Source: Fragilariopsis cylindrus CCMP1102 (lineage: Eukaryota > Bacillariophyta > Bacillariophyceae > Bacillariales > Bacillariaceae). From it: 64,000 nt of DNA. Within the stretch, counting starts at the first letter, position 1. The number at the start of each line of letters is the position of its first letter. The translations under genes and the position numbers were made by a program. The notes beneath the pieces were generated by a model. The model ran no database searches and was not told where the DNA came from. It worked only from the letters and a program-made list of their open reading frames with translations. The DNA is taken from NCBI GenBank assembly GCA_900095095.1, contig FMBT01000340.1, forward strand, positions 186,001-250,000. Direction: 5' to 3'. Shown piece by piece: positions 10,401-20,959 of this stretch.

Positions 10401-10543
10401 TATGTTGAAAGCAGAAAGGGACCATACATTGTATACCATTTCATATATAATTTATTATTTAATAGCTGCAGCTTTGCTCCTTAAGGTCTTAGAAAGACAG
10501 AAAGTCAACAATCTACCCGCCAAATTTATTCTACATTTATTTA

Positions 10544-12172
10544 TTACTTAGGTTCATCTCCAAATCTGTCATCAATGATCTGCTTTCCCACCTCCAATGC
10601 TGTTTGCTCTCTGCTAGTTGATCTCTTCTTTCCCAATTTGTTGTACAATGATGATATCAAATGATTAACCTTATGTTTGATTTTCTTTATTACTGGAAGT
10701 ACTCTACTTGATGATCTCTTCTTCTTTAACCTGGTGTACACGTTTGTCAATGGATTATTAGAATATTTCTTTGGTTTCAATTGCTTTGACGGTTTCCGTT
10801 TCCGTGATACCTTGGTCTTTGCTGGTTTGTTTGCAGTGAAGTGTTGCCATATCGGTTTGCTGTTGTCTTGTGCTAGTTCTTTCACTCTTTTCATACTATG
10901 ATCTATTACTGGTCTCCATCTGTTGATCCACTTTTTCAATTGTTGGTTTGTGTCTGCAAGTTTTGATAGTAGTGTTTCATCATATATCTTAATTTCATCT
11001 TCTGGCAATACCATTTCTCTCAGTGTATACAGATGAGTTACTTTCTTGCATAGAGATTCATATTCTGCCACTATTCTGCCCCCTAATACTGGTGTATTTC
11101 TGTCAATGCACCTATCTGTCCACATTTCTAATATTATTGGTACTATTGACTGAAAGAAACCATGGAATTCTTCTGTTTTGTTTTTGCTTCTGGTTGTTTT
11201 CTTGTTGTTGTTTGCATCATTGTGTTGCTCTTGGTTTTGTTTCTTCATTCTTTTTAACTTATCATACTCTATTGGATCTACTAATCTTAGTCGTGTCTTG
11301 TAGGCTTTCTGTTGTATTCTCCATTCCTTTGTAAATTTTCCTCTTAACAGATTGTCCCATCCTATTACTGTTTGTTCATCTATTAGATTCTTGTACCTTT
11401 CCATGCCTTTCCCTCCTCTTATTCTAAACATGGTGTTGGACATGCAGTCTCTTTTGAAGTAGGCCATTAGTCCTTCCTGTAGTATGTCACACAAGTTCTT
11501 GTCCACTGTTTTGCGCAGTACGTTTATTTGATTGACAACCTTCTTTCTTACACTTCTTCTTTTAGAACATTGAAGTATGTGATCATCATCTTCATCCTCC
11601 AAACACGATGCACATCTGTTGTCATGGAAATGGTCCCGTTGGTGGACTCTTTCTCCTGTTGGCAGCTTCTTAATGCAAAATTTGTGTATCCACTGTATTC
11701 CTTTAGTAGCTAAATGTTTCTTATATACTGGTCGAAAGATGTCCCAATCAATTAGATCAAATATGTTATCACTCCACTTGAATCTGTCACAGTAGAATTT
11801 TCGAAGTGGTTTCAGTTGTATTATTTCTCTCACTGTGTTTTTGAAGTTTCTTGTTATTGTTCTTCCTTCGATGTGGAACTGTACGCACGTGTGTGGATCC
11901 AGTGGTACTATAGGTTTTTCTTGTAGCCGCTTCAGTCCTATCGTTGCTAATTCATCTGCTTCTGAGTTCAGATAAGCATTCAGTGGCATTGTCTTCTCAT
12001 CAAAAACCATATCATCTTGGTGACTCTTTACCCAGCTTAGTTTTGGGTACGTTCTGAATTTCTTCAAAGTCCTACTTAATGCTGAAAGGACATCCCACTC
12101 TGAGTTAAGTACTGTCTTCAGGTGAGCTGTTGGATATTCATCATATGCTTCTAATTTCTTTATCATACTTAA
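10544..12172 (-). mobile_element. LINE-like retroelement remnant, 3' part (RNase H end and zinc-knuckle tail)
   Basis: A long minus-strand frame encodes the C-terminal half of an RNase H domain (SWVKSHQDD and YLNSEADELAT, the latter supplying the last catalytic Asp), then some 400 residues including a C-x2-C-x8-H-x3-C knuckle (CASCLEDEDDDHILQC) of the kind found at the C-terminus of non-LTR polyproteins, and a Lys/Arg-rich tail. The stop is near 10544. The frame has no natural start: its beginning abuts the piggyBac insertion at the TTAA at 12169-12172. The N-terminal half of the RNase H domain is on the other side of that insertion (15709-16168). No reverse transcriptase domain is seen. LINE-like is the best assignment but not proven. 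Confidence 0.65.
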
Positions 12173-12766
12173 CAGCATTCAAGCTATGGCTCGGGGTGCC
12201 GAGCCACTTTTTGGGGTGTTTTTTTTGTGGGGGCATATTTCCCTCAAAAAATGGACCTACAGCCCCATCTTGAGACACAGTACATCTCCGTTCAAAGGCA
12301 CGTGCTTTCTTATTAAGTTAAAATAACTCCCGGTGGGTAAGTATGGGGTCTTACTACTCCGGCAGCTGCAGTCCTAAATAAAATTCGGAAGAGCATGTGT
12401 TCAAATATAGAGAGTCGAAAAACGTGCCGCGCAACCCTCTTTTTGTTCAATATTATTATGTGACTCACACCCAAGATTCAAAATTTGAAAAATGAACCAA
12501 GTTTTAAAAAAAAGAGGGAGTCAACGCATGAAAAATATGAGTCAAATGGTCAGTCTTGTTAACTTTTGGGAAAATAACTAGTAAAATTTACTAACAAATC
12601 CTTTTTTTCAACTAAATATTTCAAATTTTCATACTAAGTAACTACTAGCTTTGAATATTTAGTCACTAGCTATTTTCGTCAACTTTACCACGCATTTTAC
12701 GTATTTTCATAATATTACAATCCAATTAGAAATATAATCAAAATATTTGGAGTAAAATGGCATAAA

Positions 12767-15235
12767 ATGGCACCTAGAAGCGCCCGAATTAGTTTAGAAT
12801 GGGCCAAATCATTAGTAGGACTGTCTATGAAGGTCCCTGATTACTGGTGGGATGGTTGCAAAGGCTATAGGCTAAATGATGGGGTAATTGATTCATACGA
12901 TAGTGTTGAACAAAAATGGAATTTATTACTCAACAGTAGAGATGACAATGATCGATATCTTATGAATTATACTGCTGTTTCTACCTATGCAGATAGCGAC
13001 TCCTCCACTATTGATGAGTACCAGCTTCCATTCGCTGAAATCTATGATGGAGATGATATCATCGATGCTAATAATGGAGTAAGGTATTTTCGAACACCTC
13101 CTTCTGAATGGAGTAAAGTTGAGTTGGAAGATGGTGTTAATGAAGGTGGAAGGACAATAGATCCGATTGAATGGACTGGAGAGAAGGAGGAGCCCGTAAA
13201 TATAACTGATGAGGAGATCGAATCATTACGAGACAGTGATGGAGAGATCCGTTTTGAGAAGGTTTTTGAATGGATTCTTCCAAGGTTTGGTGATGACAAG
13301 GATCAATCTCTATTCACTTGGCAAGCTGCAAGAATGAGGAATTACATGAGGAAGAAAGTGGTTGAAGATGGATGGAAACCGAAATACTATCAAGGTGATG
13401 ATACGATTCAACCTAATCATGTGGCAAGATTCTATGGTTCATTGCTTGCTAAGATGCTAACTGGTAGTCGATCGATTAATCAAATGTTTTGTACAAGAGA
13501 AATCTTCAATGCAGTACCACCTATTCAAGAATCAATGCCAAAGAATGCTTTGGAAGATATGACTAGCTGCCTTCACTACAGCGACGATTGGGATCCTATG
13601 GGAGATGGGGATTGGGATGATACATACGATGATCCAAAAGTTGTGGCTCCACCACATACAGCAAGACATAGAGTGAAACATGGAATATTAGAAGAATGCT
13701 ACATTCAGGTATGTAGTATATTTGTTGTTGTTGTTGTTGTTGTTTCGAATCGATTACTAACCTACCCTCCTTGTTCTTCTTCTTCTTCTTCTTACAAGCG
13801 ATGGCAGTACTGTGTCAACCCATCAAGATGGATCACAACTGATGAAAGTCGAATTGCAGGATGGTATCATAGTTGTATGACTATAGGACCAGACCCCAAA
13901 CCAATTCGAACTGGGGCTACTCTTCATACTGTCTGCATTACTCAAGGTCCTCTCAGCTCATACAAGCTGTATGCTAGAGTCTATGGTGGTAAAGATGATC
14001 AAGATATGAACGTACATCACAAGCATACTGTTAAGAGGGCTAAGATGGTATCACTCTATGATTTTATGCTTGAATCATTTAAACACAAGGGTCATTGTGT
14101 TGTAATGGACTCTGCATACATGAGTGATGCTATGGCCCAAATCGGTCGCAACCATTGGGGTATTAACATGGTTGGTACTTGTCAATCGGATCGGACAGGG
14201 GCTGGAAAGCTTGGCAAGGCTGATGTCAAAGCAAAGGAAGTTGTTATTGGTAGTCATGAGTCTCTTATGTACCAACACAACACCAAGCCATTGCTTTATA
14301 CTGTTTGGGGAGACAACAACTTTGTCAAGACGCTTTCGAATTTCCATTCACCAGTTGTAGTGAGAGGTGGAATGAAAAGGAAGAAAAGAAATAGAAGCAC
14401 CAAGAGAAGAGATAGAGAGTTTACTGATGTCGATTGTCCTCTTCAACAAAAGGATTACTGTGAGACATATCATTTGATTGATAAAGGCAATGGTGCTGAA
14501 GCCAAGTATGATCTCTCTACTGAATCGCATTTGCATGGTTGGTCCCCCAAGTTAGCAGCCAGATATTTCAATATGAATATTAATAATGCCTACAAGATTC
14601 ATTGTTATCTGTTTAAGAAGCACCATCCAACCAAAGTCGTAATGCCCTTGAAAGAATGCATACATAATTTGACCCATTCACTACTTCAAAGAGGTGATAC
14701 TATGAGGAAGAGAGGTAGTGGAGCTCCACCCAAAGCAACCAAAGATATTTCTACTTCATCTTCTGTGGATGGAAGAAAAGTTAGATCTGATTCAGTTAGA
14801 CAACCATTCACCTCCCCTACTACAACAGTAACTGGTACACCCCAAACACCAGTGTCTGGTTTAGATCGGAGGACTCTCCAGTATCGACAAGTTGCTTTTA
14901 AACGTCGAAAGGAACAACAGCCTGGAAGGAGTCATATGTCAATTCCAGTGGTTGTTAAGAACAATACTGCTACATCTTATTGCAAGTACAACAAATGCCC
15001 TGGTAAGAATACTGGAGCAAAGAGAAAAAGAGCCTACATGTCAAAGTATGCATGTGAAGAGTGTGGTTTGGAGAAGGGAATCGATTTTTGGCTGTGTAAT
15101 TCAACCAAGGATGTGGATGGAACTTTGGTTGTAGTTGATTGTCACACAGCATATCATGTGCAAAAGAAATTATATACAGCACCATCACCAGTGAGTACTG
15201 CTGAAAGTAGTATTATATCCGAGCTAACAGAGTAG
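12767..15235 (+). CDS. piggyBac-type DDE transposase (one intron)
   Basis: The frame is open from the ATG at 12767 to 15235 (822 codons), but 13709-13798 is almost certainly an in-frame 90-nt intron: donor CAG|GTATGT, a perfect TACTAAC branch site, a pyrimidine-rich tract and acceptor ACAAG. Splicing removes a Val/Ser-rich insert and gives 792 residues. The piggyBac DDE domain is recognisable: NPSRWITTDESRIAGW carries the first catalytic Asp region, VVMDSAYMSDAM the second, followed by GINMVGTCQ. The far C-terminus has a cysteine-rich cross-brace (CKYNKCPG, CEECG, FWLCN, VDCHTAYH), as in piggyBac proteins that bind their terminal repeats. It cuts and pastes the element at TTAA sites. An acidic N-terminal region of about 150 residues precedes the core. 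Confidence 0.9.
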   Translation: MAPRSARISLEWAKSLVGLSMKVPDYWWDGCKGYRLNDGVIDSYDSVEQKWNLLLNSRDDNDRYLMNYTAVSTYADSDSSTIDEYQLPFAEIYDGDDIIDANNGVRYFRTPPSEWSKVELEDGVNEGGRTIDPIEWTGEKEEPVNITDEEIESLRDSDGEIRFEKVFEWILPRFGDDKDQSLFTWQAARMRNYMRKKVVEDGWKPKYYQGDDTIQPNHVARFYGSLLAKMLTGSRSINQMFCTREIFNAVPPIQESMPKNALEDMTSCLHYSDDWDPMGDGDWDDTYDDPKVVAPPHTARHRVKHGILEECYIQVCSIFVVVVVVVSNRLLTYPPCSSSSSSYKRWQYCVNPSRWITTDESRIAGWYHSCMTIGPDPKPIRTGATLHTVCITQGPLSSYKLYARVYGGKDDQDMNVHHKHTVKRAKMVSLYDFMLESFKHKGHCVVMDSAYMSDAMAQIGRNHWGINMVGTCQSDRTGAGKLGKADVKAKEVVIGSHESLMYQHNTKPLLYTVWGDNNFVKTLSNFHSPVVVRGGMKRKKRNRSTKRRDREFTDVDCPLQQKDYCETYHLIDKGNGAEAKYDLSTESHLHGWSPKLAARYFNMNINNAYKIHCYLFKKHHPTKVVMPLKECIHNLTHSLLQRGDTMRKRGSGAPPKATKDISTSSSVDGRKVRSDSVRQPFTSPTTTVTGTPQTPVSGLDRRTLQYRQVAFKRRKEQQPGRSHMSIPVVVKNNTATSYCKYNKCPGKNTGAKRKRAYMSKYACEECGLEKGIDFWLCNSTKDVDGTLVVVDCHTAYHVQKKLYTAPSPVSTAESSIISELTE

Positions 15236-15477
15236 TAGATACTTAACCAGGTAATATATAACCTCTGTTTAATGGAGATCATGTCCGTTATCTTCATTTT
15301 TACTGTAGTTGAGTATACACACACATACTGTTAGCATGTGTGTCGATACTCGTATTTCCCATTAACAATCTTGATTTTCGATCGAAAATCACTGTATTTA
15401 GCGCGTGTTAATTTAGCGCGCTTTATGGTTTATATACTCAATCCGCTCTACCATCTTCAGCGTAATAAAATCTTCCA

Positions 15478-15546
15478 CAGCTCTTGACTGAGCTGGTTGA
15501 AAAGATAATATTATTAACTGAGGTCACTGGTTCGAGTCGATCTAGC
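15478..15546 (+). other. tRNA-like segment inside the piggyBac 3' subterminal region
   Basis: The sequence CTTGACTGAGCTGGTTGAAA resembles a tRNA A box/D arm, and GGTCACTGGTTCGAGTC about 35 bp later resembles variable loop, T arm and B box. No acceptor stem closes it, so it is not a functional tRNA. A related B-box string (GGGTTCGAGTT, minus strand) is at the matching place in the MITE at 17072-17655. It may be a captured tRNA or a chance match. Confidence 0.3.
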
Positions 15547-15708
15547 GCAAACTAATAGGCTGAATGACTTTGTCTTTATCTAGCAATCAACCAGTGAAAA
15601 TTAGCAATATTCTCTAAGTTAAATTATTTTTTTTGGAAAAATAACACGTGAATTAACTAGCAAATTTTTTAATAAAAAGACGAAAAAATCCTTATAGCTT
15701 GAATGCTG

Positions 15709-16168
15709 TTAAGCTGTCTGTGTATACCTGTATTTTTCCTCTTGCCGGCTCTTCACATTGTATTTTATTGTCATAGTATTCTGTTATCAATTGTAATAGC
15801 TTTGCTGCTGCGAGTAGTGCACATATTTCGGCTCTGAATGAAAGTGGATCATTTCCTGATGGTTGTCCGTAGCAAGATAATAGTACTGTTCCATCTTCAT
15901 TGGCAACAACAAATCCCAGAGATCCTTTGAGTGGTATTGCCCCACCGTCGGTCGCTATGTTGTATTTTCTTGGTGATTTTATCAGTTCATACACTTCATA
16001 TGGTGTGGTGAAGAAGTTTATTTCTGCATAGTACTGTGATACATGTTCTTCTTGTGACTGTATAGTCTGGCTTGCTTTTAAGTTAACGAGAGAGAATGCC
16101 CCCGTGGATACTCTGAAGCAGTTTTGTTTTTGAGACCCAACCAAGTCTGTTGGTTGAATTGGAATCAA
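15709..16168 (-). mobile_element. LINE-like retroelement remnant, 5' part (N-terminal half of RNase H)
   Basis: Minus-strand translation shows the start of an RNase H fold: NIATDGGAIP with the first catalytic Asp, FRAEICALLAAAKLL with the catalytic Glu, and YTDS with the second Asp, ending at the piggyBac TTAA (15709-15712). Upstream of about 16180 the frame closes, and no reverse transcriptase is found. The remnant is therefore 5'-truncated, which is usual for LINE copies. With 10544-12172 it forms one RNase H domain interrupted by the 3.5-kb transposon. Confidence 0.65.
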
Positions 16169-16190
16169 ACTGTCTCACCCAACCTGTTGT

Positions 16191-17067
16191 ACATACACTA
16201 GCAGATATTCATGTATATGCATGTATGTATGTAAATAAATTCATTTTATCTCTACCTTTCCAAAAAGTGATAGTCCAATGCCATAGTTTGATGTTTTCTT
16301 GATTCTATGTTTCCAGAGAGAGAGAGAGAGAGAGAGTATGTGTGCAAAAAATGAATAAAGGCTATGTAGCAAAACAATAATTTCTAGACTTTGCATGTAC
16401 AGCTGCTAGATTTTGTTGCCCAATAATAGACCCTGGCCAGATGACACACACTGTGTAGTAGGACAGAAAACAGAACAATTTCCTCCATGGTGCAGTGGAT
16501 ATGAAGGAGGAGAAAAATCATATATTTTTAAAGTGCTATTGTGTCCCAACAACGCAGTGCTGTCACTATGTAAACATAATCTACATTAGACAGTATGACC
16601 CAGATGGAAACATTCCTTACATCACTTCACCTCACTTCACTTCACTTTACAAATAATACTCTGTCTCTATTATTACTTGTTCTATATGTCCACACAATAC
16701 ACATACATGAGCTATCTAGAATGAATATTTCAAACTTCCTCTAAAAAAAATATGCAATACTATCATTAGTCAATTTAATTCGTGTTAAATTGAACAGAAG
16801 ACGTCTGTCTGTGCAAGTTTGCAAACTTTCTAAGTTCAAGTTGAAGAGAAGCATAGAGTGCAAACTGTGATGCGCTATCACAAATACCATATTAGGCTGA
16901 AATCCGTTGGTGAATACCGCTGTATGCATAAAATAAGGTTTACTGCAATACCATCCTTGTGAATCAAGCCAAGAAGACAACAAGAGATCAAGACTATGAG
17001 AAATGCTCTATCTCCCTCTTTCATTGTTCATGAGTTGTAATAACTATAGACTAATTAAACAAGTGTG
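16191..17067. other. Intergenic region with GA microsatellite
   Basis: No gene is supported. There is a (GA)n run at 16314-16336. An 80-codon minus-strand frame at 16741-16983 has no domain and is rejected. Confidence 0.5.
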
Positions 17068-17071
17068 TTAA

Positions 17072-17655
17072 CAGGATTCCTGTTATAAGGATTTTTTTGC
17101 GATTTTGCGCGTGTTAATAACACGCGTTAATTTACAGAAGAAATTTCCAAAAAAAGATGAAAATCTTTGGAGGTGCGAATACGTGTGAAGAGAGTGACAA
17201 AATAAATTAAGATTTGACGCATTGGCAACTCGAACCCAGGGCTGTCTAACCGACCATGTGTGATGTTTCCGCCTACACTTTGACAGAAGATATTCGATAC
17301 TTACCTACGCCTAAATATTTTGAGTATATAATAAAAATAAAAAATCGCGCAGAAAACCGCTGAGAATATTTCCACACGCTATTACGTGTGCCGGATTCAA
17401 TCCCCAACGGTCAACGGCGAATTTTCCTAGAAGGCTCTTCCGATTTATTATTATTGCCCGGTATTACGCTGTAGGTGCGGACCGTACAAAGCTTTTTCCG
17501 CGTACTTTAAGTAGATAAGAAAGCACGCGCCGTTGAACGGAGACACGCTGTGTCTCAATAGGGGGGTGTAAGTCCAATTTTTGAGGGAAATATGCCCCTA
17601 CAAAAAAAGCACCCCAAAAAGTGGCTCGCCACCGCGAGCCATAACAGGAATCCTG
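17072..17655 (-). mobile_element. Non-autonomous piggyBac-derived MITE (584 bp)
   Basis: The element is bounded by TTAA duplications at 17068-17071 and 17656-17659 and terminal inverted repeats CAGGATTCCTGTTAT. Read on the minus strand, its first ~230 bp match the left end of the piggyBac at 12173 closely (both have TATGGCTCG near the tip, a CACTTTTTGGGGTG block, GGGGCATATTTCCCTCAAAA and GTGCTTTCTTAT). Its other end shares TATAAGGATTTTTT and further subterminal sequence with the piggyBac right end. No transposase is present. It lies in the opposite orientation to the autonomous copy 1.4 kb away and presumably uses that family's transposase. Confidence 0.9.
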
Positions 17656-17659
17656 TTAA

Positions 17660-18796
17660 TAACAACCTTTTGTGTTTGAACTGATTGAGATATTGCCATG
17701 ACAATATCAATAGATATTTCTACACACACAAATATTGTGCTGTATTCAAAAGGATGAGTAGCCTGGTAGAACATCATGGCACGGCATGGTGGACGGGAGA
17801 ACTTGACAACGATGATACCACTGCTATCGACTAGACTAGACTAGACTAGACTAGACTGGACTGGACTGGACTAGACTGGACTGGACTAGACTAGACTAGA
17901 CTAGACTGGACTGGACTAGACTAGACTGGACTGGACTGGACTGGACTGGACTAGACTAGACTAGACTAGACTAGACAAACAAGTCACAAAGTCAAGTCAA
18001 GTTGACATCATCTGTTATCTACCCATCTTCTTTCTTCCTTGCCTCTATCATCATTTATGATTATCATCAACAAAGTGCAATAAAGTCGTGGTAGCTGACC
18101 AATCTGCTAGCTTGTAGTGGTGCCCTGGCATACTCCTATTGCCATCAAATCAAAAAACAGAATTAGATAATAACTATGCATTTTCTCTCCTAGTCCGAAA
18201 TACACAACTACAGTAGTACTAACTTTAAGAGTCCTTTTGAAAGTACTAGTAGCTAAGAGGAGTATTTTCTGTACTACCATAGTCCTTTTATCTCATTCAT
18301 TTATTTTGTGTGCCCATTCGATGTTTGACGTACAAGAAGAAACAAAAGCAAGGACTTCAGTTAATACTTCCTTATTTATTACAAATATCTTTCGGAGTAA
18401 TTCCGTTACGAATCGAAGGATAATAAATTCTTTTAGGAACAACAAAAAAGCCAAACAATAAATAATGGTTAATTTTCACGCTAAGCTAAAAAATCTTTCG
18501 GTGAAATTCCAAACGCTTTTTCTTTCTTTCTCACATAACGTTTGCGGTTTGTCGTGACAAAAGCAATCGACAACACCGTCATATTAAATGCGATGAGTGC
18601 CTTTCAATCGATTTTTTATCACACATAGGCAATCGCTCCTATCTCCGATTCTGCATGCAGTTTCGCAATACTTATTAATACAAAATAAAATAGAAGGGAC
18701 GACTACAATACTGCATTTCCTCTTCCTCGTAAAATGAATTGATACCGTTACCTCCTTTAATATAAAGAGTTATAACATACGTATCATTCTGCTATC
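17660..18796. other. Intergenic region, no supported gene
   Basis: Apart from the pentanucleotide array at 17831-17976, this region shows only AT-rich spacer. A 74-codon frame at 18237-18461 is not protein-like. Confidence 0.5.
17831..17976. repeat. Pentanucleotide microsatellite (CTAGA/CTGGA)n
   Basis: About 29 consecutive 5-bp units alternate in blocks between CTAGA and CTGGA. The two variants occur in runs rather than at random, as expected from slippage or unequal exchange. Confidence 0.95.
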
Positions 18797-19924
18797 ATGA
18801 TGAATCCTGAAACTGTAGACCATTTTGCTCGTACGAATAGGGGGAATTGTTTCTCCTCTTACCGTAGGGATGGTTTTGGCGCTGTCGCTGGCGGCGGCAT
18901 CGCTAGTAGCCTGAGCCTTAGTAGAAATAACCGCGGTACTAGTATAAGTGTAGCACCTGTCGCTGTTCGTAGTATGATAACAGCTCCTTTTCTTTCAAGG
19001 GACAGTAAAGAATTCGCCCTATCTGCTATGGCTGTTGAATCTCCTACCACCACCAAGAAACGCAAGATGATCATCCTTCCAGAGGACGACGACGATGACG
19101 ATGAAGACTATCACCCTTCGGCCGCTGCTGGCCGACCTACTACACCTCAGTCGGTATTAGTTGCGCCAGTAATAAGCGAACACCAATATCAAGAGGAAGC
19201 TGAAGCTTCCGGCAATAGTAATAGTACTAATAATGACTCAAGCAAGAATAGACGAAGAAGTATGGTACGATTTGCTGCATCACCAGTGGATGCTTCTGTG
19301 GTTTTGGAAGGAGGCAGTATTCCCAGGAAGGAAAACAAGGCAACGAAGATGTCTTTGAAAAAGAAGAATAGATGTAGGAAGATCACCAAGAAATCGAATC
19401 TGAGTAGTGGTATTGATCCTTCGATCTCATGGTATACACCACATGAACTCAAGAATATACAACGCTCGGTTGTATTTGCCTTGAAAAGACACGATTCTTG
19501 TGGTTTTCTTCTTCATAGAACTGTTGCCGTTCCTTCTTTATCGTCTACTTCTTTATCAATCGAAGAAGAAGAAGAAGATGATGATCGTCGATCACTTGAT
19601 CGATTTTCATTACGTAATCATAAACGACGTCGAATTGTTAGAAATCAAATGATTCAAACGTGTAATGCTGTTCGTGAATTTGAATCTACTAGCAATACGA
19701 GTCAATCAGAATTGCTATCACAGTTGCTGCATAGATATAGCAATCCAATGGTTGCAGAAGCGAACCAAATAGCAGCACGAGCAATTACCACCACGAAAAC
19801 ATCATCAGCTTCTTCTTCTTCTTCTTGCTCTTTTGCTAAGTCACAAACATCTTTTTGCAGTGTTGACACTGCACTACGTACTACGAATAATATCTTTCCA
19901 AGATGGCTACCACACCAGCATTAG
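18797..19924 (+). CDS. Family X hypothetical protein (divergent member A)
   Basis: A 375-residue single-exon protein, ATG at 18797. The N-terminal ~150 residues are low-complexity, with a basic patch (TTKKRKM) and an acidic run (EDDDDDDED). From about 155 on it follows the layout of four other genes in this window: a V-R-F strand motif (SMVRFAASPVDASVV), then WYTPHELKNIQRSV corresponding to the M-[ST]-x-x-E-x-x-x-x-W block, then an Arg-rich segment ending in a conserved helix (MVAEANQIAARA) that matches the C-terminal A-x-x-x-A-x-x-D helix of the others. I do not know a function for this family. The basic and acidic stretches suggest a nuclear or soluble intracellular protein rather than a secreted one. 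Confidence 0.75.
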   Translation: MMNPETVDHFARTNRGNCFSSYRRDGFGAVAGGGIASSLSLSRNNRGTSISVAPVAVRSMITAPFLSRDSKEFALSAMAVESPTTTKKRKMIILPEDDDDDDEDYHPSAAAGRPTTPQSVLVAPVISEHQYQEEAEASGNSNSTNNDSSKNRRRSMVRFAASPVDASVVLEGGSIPRKENKATKMSLKKKNRCRKITKKSNLSSGIDPSISWYTPHELKNIQRSVVFALKRHDSCGFLLHRTVAVPSLSSTSLSIEEEEEDDDRRSLDRFSLRNHKRRRIVRNQMIQTCNAVREFESTSNTSQSELLSQLLHRYSNPMVAEANQIAARAITTTKTSSASSSSSCSFAKSQTSFCSVDTALRTTNNIFPRWLPHQH

Positions 19925-20887
19925 AAAAAGATACGGTAGGCAGATGGTATCACTCAGTCTTTAGTACGTCCTATCGTCATACGTCTATCTCATTACGATT
20001 ATCGCGGAAGATACTAACGCTCATACAACAACGTACTGTACGTACGGTACGCGTGTGTGTAGCCATCGATGAAATGAAGTTGAGTCGAGTCATACAAAGT
20101 ATGACGTGAGAAATTCCTTTTGGTGTTTGCTGTCTTTCGTCTTCTTTTATGAAAGTCTTATAAACTTTGTGTCTGATATTCAAGGTAATAGTTTATAAAA
20201 CGAATATAATTATTAAATAATACTGAACACACTAACTTTACAGAGATAAAATACTAATAGTAGTGTTAGATACTAGATATTATCTTCGTTACAAATGATC
20301 TGTTAATATCTATACTAATTTGTACTTATAATATATATGGTAGCAAGTCTAATTATTCTGTAATTTTTGCAAGGACATTTATTCCGCTATATTGATCCAT
20401 TTGTTATATCTCAGCAACACTATGTACAATACAGCATTGTGCACTGACTGTTCTAAGAGCAAGATACTAGGATTATAGCTTTTGCCTGCTGTACTGCTCA
20501 CTCTATTGATCGCTCGATTGCTCTTTTACTACAGTAACTAAGTTATTATAGTCTGAAATTATTGTAAACTTGCTGACTACTTTTGTGGTAGGGGCGGGCA
20601 CTCTAGATATAATAGTCGTGCAGAGTCGAGTTCTGGCCATTTTAGAGTTCGCAGTTTTCCCCTCTTGCGCGCACAACTCGCTACGCTAGCTTAAAAGAAG
20701 TATGCTGAAAATGTAGTAGTACTGTAACTACATAGCTGCATTCATTTTAGCTCATAGAGGATGATGGTGTGTGGTGGACGAGCTCCTCATAAATCGTTTC
20801 CGTATCGTTTGCCGATTTTCTTATATTTAATTGATAATTTATTTACATCGTAAGATATCTGTCATATGTTGTAACAGCTAGTAAGTT
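19925..20887. other. Intergenic region
   Basis: No gene is supported; frames around 19903-20183 overlap the end of the family X gene and are mutual shadows. The remainder is AT-rich 3' flank and spacer. Confidence 0.5.
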
Positions 20888-20959
20888 GTCCGATTGGTCT
20901 AGAGGCATGATTCCTGCTTTGGGTGCAGGAGGTCCCGGGTTCGATTCCCGGATCGGACC
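20888..20959 (+). tRNA. trnP-TGG: tRNA-Pro (anticodon TGG)
   Basis: Full cloverleaf: acceptor stem GTCCGAT (20888-20894) pairs with ATCGGAC (20952-20958). A D arm (GGTCTAGAGGCATGATT) carries the A box. The anticodon stem CCTGC/GCAGG encloses loop TTTGGGT with anticodon TGG. The T arm CCGGG-TTCGATT-CCCGG contains the B box. No intron. A TTTTT Pol III terminator follows at 20964-20968. The discriminator base is C. Confidence 0.95.

Larger units (their letters stand above)
12173..15708 (+). mobile_element. piggyBac-superfamily DNA transposon, apparently complete
   Basis: The 3536-bp element has 15-bp perfect terminal inverted repeats (CAGCATTCAAGCTAT at 12173-12187 and its complement at 15694-15708) and TTAA target duplications at 12169-12172 and 15709-15712, the hallmark of piggyBac. 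It carries one transposase gene with an intron. The left subterminal region (12188-12420) and right subterminal region (15400-15690) are shared with the 584-bp MITE at 17072-17655. It lies within the RNase H domain of a LINE-like remnant. The intact ORF, perfect repeats and clean target duplications suggest fairly recent insertion. Confidence 0.9.
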
